Assembly: GCF_901709675.1 (NCBI RefSeq)
Contig: NC_051102.1
Coordinates: 4,933,412 to 4,997,411 of the forward strand
Direction of reading: 5' to 3'
DNA length: 64,000 nt
From: Syngnathus acus
Lineage: Eukaryota > Chordata > Actinopteri > Syngnathiformes > Syngnathidae
The position numbers and the translations under genes are program-made. Below, one piece after another: positions 52,801 to 64,000 of the stretch. Every line of letters begins with the position of its first letter. The first letter of the stretch is position 1. A model generated the notes under the pieces. The model saw nothing but the letters and a program-made list of their open reading frames with translations, was not told where the DNA came from and ran no database searches.

Positions 52801-55355
52801 GTCTTGGTGTTTTTTGCTTTCTTCAACTCTCGCCTTGCCCAACGACGGTTGTTGTGGTTTTTGGGGGAAGAGTGAAACTTGTATCATGTTTTGCAAGTGA
52901 CAAAAAGATGTTCTCCCGTTTCAAGGCATTTCAGTACCTCCGGGAGGAGGTGAGAACCTTCCAAGGGAAGCCCATCAAGGTGAGTCCTTTCTTTCGAAGG
53001 TGCGTTGAACAGATGTCAACAAATGTGCCGTACCCTGTCGCAGGCGCGAATAAAGGCCAAGGCCATCGCTCTCAACACGTTCATGCCCAAGAATGGCTAC
53101 CGGCTCGTGGAGGCCAACCTGTACGCTCAGCAGCCACCGCCACCGCAACAGCCGCCTCAGCCGCAGCGCTACACGGCGGCGTCCTACTACATCCCGCCGG
53201 TGTACAGCCCCCAGCAGCAGTTCCCCCTCTACAGCCTCATCGCACCCCAGGCCTGGTCAGCCACTCACAGCTTCATCGACCCCGCACTGGTAAGCCGGCG
53301 TTCGGAGGAGATTCTTGTGTGCGCATTACTGATGGGTTTTTTTTTTCCCTCCTCAGGTTGCTCCATTCCACAACAACCAGTTCATCAATGGGTTCACATC
53401 GGCCAGTTTCAAGCCAGCGACGGCTCTTCTCGGTGTCAGACAGCACTCCCCCCGGGCCAGGTTAGTCTCTGACTGCTCGGCACGACCTGGACGAAGGCTT
53501 ACCCATCTTTGTCGGCTCCCGGCAGGAACCACGGCAAGCCCCACCCACGTCCGAGCCTCGCGGGCGCAGAGCGCACGGGGCTCCCGGACGGCTCAGCTCT
53601 CTTTGCCAGCTTCCCTGGCGACCGAACCAACGGCGTCCGCAGCAGCCCTCCCGCGCGCTTCCCTGCCGCCCATCCCCGAAGCTCCGTCGCCATATTTCCC
53701 CGCCGGGAGACGGGCCGGACATCCGACTTCACCGCCACGGTGGACTATGGTTCCCCGGGAATGGGCCGAGGAAGGTACCGCACGCGTCCTCGTGAATCGA
53801 AAGCAACCGCTGGAATTTGTGTCTCGTGCGCCGCCCTCAAAATCCTTCAAAGTCTTTCGTCTTCTTCTTCTTGTAGGAAAAAGAGAGATGACAAGTTTAC
53901 AGTAAGTCCTTTTGCCCTATTGGAGCCACGTCTGTCTTTTCCCTTTGCTGTTGTTTAAGGCAAAGCCATTTTGTGTGCGACAAGCGAGCGACGCCGCAGT
54001 CGCCACAGTCGCCGCCGCCCAAACCGCCGTCGCCGAGCTTCGAGTTGGGCTTGTCCAGCTTCCCTCCTTTGCCTGGAGCCGCCGGGCACCTCAAGGCGGA
54101 GGGCACCTTTGACGGCCGACTGGCGCCCACCAAGGACAGAGTATGCCGCCGCCGCCCTTTTGTTCAGCAAATGGAAAGCATAAAATAGAACGGTCCTTTT
54201 GCAGCCTTTTTCAATCTTGCTGCAGCAGTTTGGGCTTTGTGTGTTCCGCAGAATGTCAGTGTCGACTCCAGTCCCGGAGGAGCCCCAAAAGAGCCTCCGA
54301 AGTCGATGCCCCCTTCCTCCTCCTCTCCCTCCTCCCCCCTAGTGCCCGTGAGCTTCGTAGCTTCGCCCACTCCGGCTGCCTCCATCGCGGGCCCCACCCG
54401 GTCACCCCCGGTGTGCCCGCCACCTCCTCCCTCCATCCCAGCAACGTAAGCACACCGCACGGGGCTCCCCAACTGCTTTTATGAAAGGCGGAGACTCTTG
54501 GACTGCTTTGGCAGCACGTTGGAATTTGGAGATTGCAAAAACGCATTGACGCGACGGGACCTTGCTTTCAGGGAAGCGAGGTTGTCGGAGGTGAAGCGGG
54601 CCAAGGAGGGGCAGCTGTCCGTGGAGCGGGTTCCCGGCACGCTGTCCACCACCAACAAGTCGGTGCAAGTCAACGGCGCCGCAACGGTCAGTGCGCATGA
54701 GAAACGAGCATTTTTCCCCTGAGACGAGGCCGCGGCCCGACCGATAGTAGCCCCTCCCTTTGTCTCGACGTCATTCTTTGAAATGCAGAGCGACGAGAGC
54801 CGCAAATTGAGGGAGTTTGTCATCCAATGATGGAGGATGGGTTTTGCCAAAACATCAGCAATTTTGCAGCTCCAAACAAATCCGACCACATGGACACGTG
54901 TTTCTCAAATCAACTCCCTCGTTCAAATGGATGGCCAAAATTTTACGTGTTTTTTTACGAGTAAATTCAAGCTGCACTGATATTAGGGGGAAGGAACGTG
55001 CCGCAATTAACAATGGGACAGACGACTCGTCGATGTCGAGCGTTTATATCATTGCCAGCCTGTAAAAACAGCTGCCGTCTGCTTGCAGGAGCAGCGGAAG
55101 CCTTCCTACGCCGAAATCTGCCAGCGGGCGAAGGAGACCCCCACCCCATCGCAGCCGCTCGCCCCCAAGGAAGCCAAGCCCACGGGCGAGGAGAGGAAGT
55201 GCCCCGACGGCCCGAGCCTGACGCGGGAGGCCGCCAAGGCCAGAGAGACGGGAAGACCCCCGCGGGACACGCGCAGACTGGCTGGCCACTGGGCCTCCCC
55301 GCCGCACTCGGGGAAGAAGGATTCCCACCAAACCCCGCCCAAGTCCCCCCTGTAG
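49735..55355 (+). CDS. larp4b: La-related protein 4B
   Basis: LARP4B is a cytoplasmic mRNA-binding protein that binds AU-rich 3' UTRs and poly(A)-binding protein and stimulates mRNA stability and translation. Sixteen coding exons join to 739 aa, almost the human length: 49735-49815, 50811-50964, 51403-51546, 51654-51732, 51876-52012, 52294-52397, 52594-52704, 52926-52979, 53044-53289, 53357-53460, 53526-53774, 53877-53901, 53985-54140, 54252-54445, 54572-54686, 55089-55355. The start [14 protein letters not shown] is identical to human. Features in order are the PAM2w motif LNPNAKAW (35-42), the La motif (about 137-225), an RRM-like domain (about 222-295), [20 protein letters not shown], and the C-terminal [11 protein letters not shown] human segment around MNGPISQTTSQTSSIPP is not found between exons 1 and 2. 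LARP4 is excluded by the start and by the dip2c neighbour. Confidence 0.96.
50811..50964 (+). CDS. larp4b: larp4b exon 2: PAM2w motif
   Basis: Residues 28-78, [20 protein letters not shown] and on to [16 protein letters not shown] is the variant PABP-binding motif with Trp, typical of LARP4 proteins. Phase 1 donor CCAG|GTTGGC. Confidence 0.92.
51403..51546 (+). CDS. larp4b: larp4b exon 3: acidic/proline-rich linker
   Basis: Residues 79 (split) to 126, [20 protein letters not shown] then a Pro-rich stretch. Weakly conserved sequence, fixed by phase 1 at both ends and donor GCAG|GTAGGC. Confidence 0.85.
51654..51732 (+). CDS. larp4b: larp4b exon 4: start of La motif
   Basis: Residues 127 (split) to 152, [20 protein letters not shown] then EFCLS. 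Donor CCCG|GTGAGC, phase 2. Confidence 0.96.
51876..52012 (+). CDS. larp4b: larp4b exon 5: La motif core
   Basis: Residues 153 (split) to 198, [20 protein letters not shown] then [20 protein letters not shown] and VDILR. Phase 1 donor GCT|GTGAGT. Confidence 0.97.
52294..52397 (+). CDS. larp4b: larp4b exon 6: La motif end to RRM start
   Basis: Residues 199 (split) to 233, [20 protein letters not shown] then [14 protein letters not shown]. Donor GAC|GTGAGT, phase 0. Confidence 0.97.
52594..52704 (+). CDS. larp4b: larp4b exon 7: RRM
   Basis: Residues 234-270, [20 protein letters not shown] then [17 protein letters not shown]. Both ends phase 0. Confidence 0.97.
52926..52979 (+). CDS. larp4b: larp4b exon 8: RRM end
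   Basis: Residues 271-288, [18 protein letters not shown]. The acceptor TTTCAAG is chosen over the TTTCAG nine bases later because AFQ aligns with human AYK. Confidence 0.88.
53044..53289 (+). CDS. larp4b: larp4b exon 9
   Basis: Residues 289-370, starting [20 protein letters not shown] and including [21 protein letters not shown] Pro/Gln insert ([11 protein letters not shown]) sits where human reads YAQQRYATS. Confidence 0.96.
53357..53460 (+). CDS. larp4b: larp4b exon 10
   Basis: Residues 371-404, [20 protein letters not shown] then [14 protein letters not shown]. Phase 2 donor CAG|GTTAGT. Confidence 0.94.
53526..53774 (+). CDS. larp4b: larp4b exon 11
   Basis: Residues 405 (split) to 487, [20 protein letters not shown] through GDRTNGVRS to [16 protein letters not shown] matches human ADRLINGVRS. 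Phase 2 donor GAAG|GTACCG. Confidence 0.92.
53877..53901 (+). CDS. larp4b: larp4b exon 12: 25-nt microexon
   Basis: Completes Arg488 and encodes KKRDDKFT, matching human YRKKREEKFT. Acceptor TTCTTGTAG, donor ACA|GTAAGT. Confidence 0.88.
53985..54140 (+). CDS. larp4b: larp4b exon 13
   Basis: Residues 497-548, [20 protein letters not shown] then [20 protein letters not shown]. The acceptor GCGACAAG is the least certain in the gene. The frame is fixed by the highly conserved [13 protein letters not shown]. Confidence 0.85.
54252..54445 (+). CDS. larp4b: larp4b exon 14: Ser/Pro-rich
   Basis: Residues 549-612, [20 protein letters not shown] then serine- and proline-rich sequence ending SIPA plus a split Thr. 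Poorly conserved, but the splice sites (TTCCGCAG, AAC|GTAAGC) and phase fit. Confidence 0.82.
54572..54686 (+). CDS. larp4b: larp4b exon 15
   Basis: Residues 613 (split) to 651, ending [12 protein letters not shown], which matches human [11 protein letters not shown]. Donor ACG|GTCAGT, phase 0. Confidence 0.93.
55089..55355 (+). CDS. larp4b: larp4b terminal exon
   Basis: Residues 652-739, [20 protein letters not shown] to HQTPPKSPL-stop. Human ends STPPKSPQ. The exon ends 28 nt before the poly-C tract. Confidence 0.95.
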   Translation, partial: EQRKPSYAEICQRAKETPTPSQPLAPKEAKPTGEERKCPDGPSLTREAAKARETGRPPRDTRRLAGHWASPPHSGKKDSHQTPPKSPL

Positions 55356-55381
55356 GGCCTCCCCTTCCGCCCAAGTCCACT

Positions 55382-55428
<47 letters not shown>

Positions 55429-58292
55429 GACAGGAACCACGTCAGGGCTACTCCATTGTTCTTCTCTCCAAACGTTGAAGGCGAGCAAAGAGAATGACGC
55501 CTCCTTCTCCGGATCAGGGCTTTCGGACAAAAAGCACTTTAGTGTGCACGTAAAGCACCCCCACATTCGTTTGGGTTCAGCTCCTTTTTAGTCATCAATT
55601 TTAGTTGTCTGTCCATTTTGTTTTTGTGGCACATTGGAACGGCGACCCAATTGGAAACTTGCCACTGAAGTTTGTTTTCTCCGGGATGCGACCAAAATAG
55701 ATTGCTCTTCTTTTGCACTCATGATTTTGCCTCGCTCACAATGAAATGCAAACAAAATTTGGTTCAAATGTGAAATGCCCCAAAATATGAATTTTGTTGA
55801 ACCATAGTTGAAGTTCCCTGTGGAGAGCCAACCTCCCAATTGTAGATTTCTGAGAGCGCTGAGCAAATTTTAAAAATCCCCCCCCCCCAATTTTGCACAA
55901 GCGACTCTAATGGCGGCGCCATTTTGGGGGGTGGGGGGCATGCGGATAGGCCTTCTTTTGCCCACGCTGTCACTGGCAGACGCCCGACGCTCATCGGCAT
56001 TCACCCACAGTGGTGTGGGCCATCATTAGCCCCATGCGGGCTCACGGAAGCACGGGGTACAGAGTCTCCATGTTTTGTTTGTGAAAGTGAACACCGGCCA
56101 GCATTTTGTTCGCTTGACTTGCCCTTTTTGATTGATGGGCCAGGATGGCAGAATGCAAGTGTTTGGCTAGGAGTAAATGAAGAAAAGAGGAGGAGCAACT
56201 AAGCTGGTGACACAGGTTTCTTGTGTTTTGCAGCGGAAGGACAAAAGAGGCGCCGACACTGCATGTCCCCCTAGCAACACGTTTGATTCAAGTGTAAATA
56301 ATTAGCAGGTCCAAACTTCACAAACGAATCTTTCTTTCCACCTGAAGCATTTTTGTTACTCCCAGCAATCAAAGGGAAACGGCGCAACTTTTCTCTATTA
56401 TTTATTTTGACTTTTATTTTTTGGGACTGAAATGCACACTGATTATTTTTTTTTTTTTGTCTTTGCAGTTGCTGAGCAAAGACGCTCATTTCTAGAGCTG
56501 TGCCATTTATTCCCTGTTATCTTCTCGTTTATTTTTTTGCGAGAGGAAAAGCATCAGCAGGCAGGCGTCGTCTCCACGCAAAAGATTTCCATCCAGTGTT
56601 TGAGAAACTTGAATTTTATTTGAACTTGAAAAGTGACTTTGCCTTAACTTTTATACCGGACGAGCATAGAGGGTAGTGTTTGCGCCCCCCCTCCCCCCCC
56701 CTGCACTACTAAAGAGATAATATTTAGTGACCTAAGGCAGCGTGCAAATAAGTATCAGCGTCTTTTGTTTTCTGTTTTTTCTTTTTGTATCATGTACAAA
56801 AAGAAAAAAAGTTTGGATTCAGGTTGTTTTTGGCAGGCAAAAGTAAAAAAATGGTGTAAATGCAAACCCGAGTCGATACTGTATTAAATATTATGCACTT
56901 TGAGGTGTGTGCTTTGCTTGTACAATTGTAAATACTCAGATTATAAAAAATATAAGGTACCTACAAAACAAAATTCTATTAATGTCACTAATGAGCTGGA
57001 TGTTGGATTCAAAGGACAAAAAAAGTCTTTTGTCTTTTGTTGTGCTTTTTGGAACTTTTTCTTTGATAATTCAATTTGTTTTGAGTGTGGACTTTGACAA
57101 ACATTTTTGTTTGCTTTAGTTTCATTCCATTGACACATGGGCGTTTTTGTTGTTGTTTACATGCCACTAAAAAAAAAAAATTAACAAAGAGACACTCATC
57201 AACACAAAAAAATTTAAACTTCCTCACTTAATTTGTTTGTTGTTTTTGAGAAACTTGAGGGTGAGAGATTCCTACCAAACTCTTCTGGCTGTGTTTAGCG
57301 TGGCCTATCTTAGAGACCAGCTAGTTGGATGCGCATTTACCAACACTGACTAACAATTTATTTTGACGAGCGATCTCTCTTGTAAGCTGGGCTAAGCTAC
57401 ACATATCCACAAAACCATTTGAGTTCTGTAATGTTATGTTTGCCTACTGTAATTGTCATCCTGTCTTTTATTTTATTTTGTTGTGTGTTTTGCTGACGTT
57501 GTGAGGTGTAACGCACATTTGAAGCACAGGCTAAGTGGTGCAAATTTCGCATTAGCCACCCGCTTGTTAGCTCACAATAAGGTTTGGCTCCTGGGATATT
57601 GATCCTGCCTCAATGTTGCTCCATGCAGGAACATCAACACTTTTTTTTTTTTGTCCGTTTAAACCTTTACATGTGTCACAAAGAAAAAAACGCTTTGACC
57701 ACAAGACAGTGCGAGTGTGTGCCTAGCGTGTAGCTGGTGCGTGACTCGTGTGTAGAAGGGCCCTCAGTTTGGTGGTTTCCCTATCATCGTGACTTCGGAC
57801 TCAACTGTGAACACCCGCGCGTGTCTGCAAATAAATAGGCATCCTTCCACAAAGATGGCTACCATCATCTCGATTGATCAACACCCCCCCCCCCGTCACT
57901 GCGCCAGTCTCCCCCTGATGGTGCACAACTGAGGAAAATAGCTGAATTAGTTTGTTTCTGAGGAATGCACAAGACTCGAGTTCTATTGACTCACCGTGGT
58001 TTCACTCATTAGCAACGCTAACCTAGTTGCTACGCTAACAGCTGTGGACAATCGTGGACTCTGCGTAAAGGCTTGCATGCCTAGAGACACCTTTAACCAT
58101 TTTTATTCTTTCCTCTGTTGTTTTTGTTGCCATTTGATCTGAGTTTGTGTATTTCTTTGCAGATTTTTTTTCTTTCATTGTGAGACTGGAATCAAGTGCT
58201 TGGTTGGTTTCGAGATAATTTAAGTTACTCTTGTGACAGGATGTTCAACTTGTCTTGTTTGGAAAATAAATGTAGCTTACTGGAAAAATAAA
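55356..58292 (+). other. larp4b: larp4b 3' UTR and downstream sequence
   Basis: About 2.9 kb with no further coding exon. It is T-rich in the second half, with candidate polyadenylation signals AATAAA at 58265-58270 and 58287-58292. A long 3' UTR is usual for LARP4B, but the end is inferred. Confidence 0.5.
55384..55428. repeat. poly-C (35) followed by poly-A (10) in larp4b 3' UTR
   Basis: 35 consecutive C then 10 A. The length is likely to vary between individuals and may be misassembled. Confidence 0.9.
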
Positions 58293-58723
58293 CATTTAGG
58301 CACTGTTGAGGAGCTCTGGGGCTCTTTGTCTTTTATTTACTTTTACAGTCTAAGTTATTGATTGCCAATTTAATACACATTTAAACATTTTTTTAATTAA
58401 AATGTAAATATATTTATATTTTCTTTGGGAAAACAATATTTTTAATTAATCAGTAAGTGAATTTGTGTACGATACATTACATGATTGGCCAATTTCATAA
58501 AGACGAATGTCATGTAAAAATCAATGAAACAATAATTTAATGCAGTGTAATATAATACTTTCAAATACACAAATTGTAAGGAAGAACGACAGAATTGACG
58601 CCGCAAATATCTCCAGAACTCTCGCAAATGTAGAAGCAGGATGGGCCGCGGGCGAAACTCTTGGCCACACCAATATACATATAGTATGGCGTCTTTAGTT
58701 TCGCCTTCCAGGCAGCCAGCCAG

Positions 58724-58738
58724 CCAGTAGATGGCGCC
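58724..58738 (+). promoter_or_regulatory. CTCF-like motif, full consensus match
   Basis: CCAGTAGATGGCGCC fits CCASYAGRKGGCRSY at all 15 positions. It lies between the larp4b 3' end and the dip2c first exon. Confidence 0.6.
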
Positions 58739-59079
58739 TGAGACTGAACAAAACGTTTCTCAGCGTCTGGTTCATTGACTTTTGAAACGTTCAAACAAGG
58801 CTTTATTACTTTGACAAAAATGTTTTTGTAATATTTTAGGCCTTTGGTGTAACTAAGGCTGGTGAAGTAGCTACATGCACAATAACGTATTTTTAGGCAG
58901 AAAATGCGTGATTTTGAAGTGTAAACCAAACCGGTGAGTAGGAGATAAACCCGGAAAATGTAGGAGCTTTCTTTCAAAATTAAAGCATTGATTGTCCAAC
59001 TGCTGTCTTTAACGCTCCAATATATTTGACAGACACATTACCGGAAGCAGCAGGCCCACATGTGCGCGAATTGACGCCT

Positions 59080-59226
59080 CGGAACAAATCCGCATCGACT
59101 GACGGACGGCGAGGCTCTGACTTTTTTTTTTTTTTTTTTATCTTTTCGAGAGGATTTGTCGAAGAAGCAAGAGGAAAAAGACGACGCGCCAAATAAAGGA
59201 GAGTGAAGGCGCCTGACGACGGCGGA
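59080..59226 (+). other. dip2c: putative dip2c 5' leader
   Basis: Sequence directly before the dip2c ATG, with a T18 run and CpG-containing GACGACGCG/GACGACGGCGG segments. The transcription start is not determined. Confidence 0.4.
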
Positions 59227-63592
<4,366 letters not shown>

Positions 63593-64000
63593 GCAAGCAC
63601 TTTGACTCGCTTTCAACTCATTCCAACATATGAAACACACGAGGAAACTCGTGAGCACAGTTGAGGCCAAGCTCCAAAGAGGTCCAAGCGTGCTAGCTTC
63701 AAGCTTCGCCCAGTTCAAGTTTGCTATGAAAAGACAAGGAATTGAAAATTGTGTTTGGCCTGCAACTCACCATCAAAATCTTGGTCCCATTCTGAAATTT
63801 GTCACAATACCACTCAAATAATCAGTTGATCGGCCGCTTCATTTAAAAAATAGTTACGGAATAAAATCACTTATTTTTGGGTCCCTTAACGCTTTGAACA
63901 ACAATGATATGATTTCAGGTCAAACGTTTGACTCTTTTACACATCTTTGTTGTCAAATGTGTGTAAGTCGGCAAAAAAAGGCCCATTTTCATTTGGGGCA
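63593..64000 (+). other. dip2c: start of dip2c intron 2
   Basis: Noncoding up to the window edge. Nothing further recognised. Confidence 0.8.

Noticed and set aside
54789-54830. Extra larp4b exon reading [13 protein letters not shown]-stop after a CAG at 54788
   Set aside because: It would end the protein before the conserved [10 protein letters not shown] exon. At most it is a minor alternative end.

Overview
The window is vertebrate genomic DNA, most likely from a ray-finned (teleost) fish. The evidence is split genes with GT-AG introns often only 80-150 bp long, dense CA/TG and TC microsatellites, fish-type MITE debris, and proteins that resemble vertebrate orthologues exon by exon. I cannot name the species. 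All five recognised genes lie on the + strand. Orthology is judged by eye against remembered human proteins, not by a search.

Layout. (1) 1-6.5 kb: the 3' half of mib1 (Mindbomb-1 E3 ubiquitin ligase). Nine exons carry the last ankyrin repeats and all three RING fingers, ending with a stop at 5948. (2) 6.5-19.5 kb: mib1-gata6 intergenic DNA with an intact hAT-type MITE and simple repeats, but no gene I can support. (3) 19.6-25.1 kb: gata6, complete, 509 aa, with two GATA zinc fingers and a probable noncoding first exon. (4) 25.1-38.6 kb: gata6-cables1 intergenic DNA, with one unrecognised possible two-exon transcript near 34.3-34.6 kb and two CTCF-like motifs at 38.2-38.3 kb. (5) 38.7-46 kb: cables1, complete, ten coding exons, 550 aa. 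(6) 46-47.7 kb: repeat-rich spacer. (7) 48-58.3 kb: larp4b, complete, sixteen coding exons, 739 aa, with a long 3' region. (8) 59.2-64 kb: the first two coding exons of dip2c. The gene runs off the right edge.

Context. mib1, gata6 and cables1 neighbour one another on human chromosome 18q11, while LARP4B and DIP2C are neighbours on human 10p15. The window therefore joins two blocks that are separate in human, and the join lies in the repeat-rich spacer between cables1 and larp4b. RBBP8, which lies between GATA6 and CABLES1 in human, is not visible here. The genes are neighbours, not an operon: Notch-ligand endocytosis (mib1), endoderm and heart transcription (gata6), a CDK adaptor (cables1), an mRNA-binding protein (larp4b) and an acyl-CoA-synthetase-like neuronal protein (dip2c).

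I found no wholly new system. The most interesting signals are regulatory or structural: three WGATAA sites spaced exactly 11 bp apart in gata6 intron 1; an overlapping upstream ORF plus a conserved internal AUG in gata6; a repeated GTGCGTAAAA motif across the gata6 introns; an 82-nt open terminal intron in mib1 whose retention would swap RING3 for another tail; an expanded aspartate tract in mib1; a minisatellite that supplies a cables1 splice acceptor; a GC-AG intron in dip2c; and oriented CTCF-like motifs around cables1 and dip2c.
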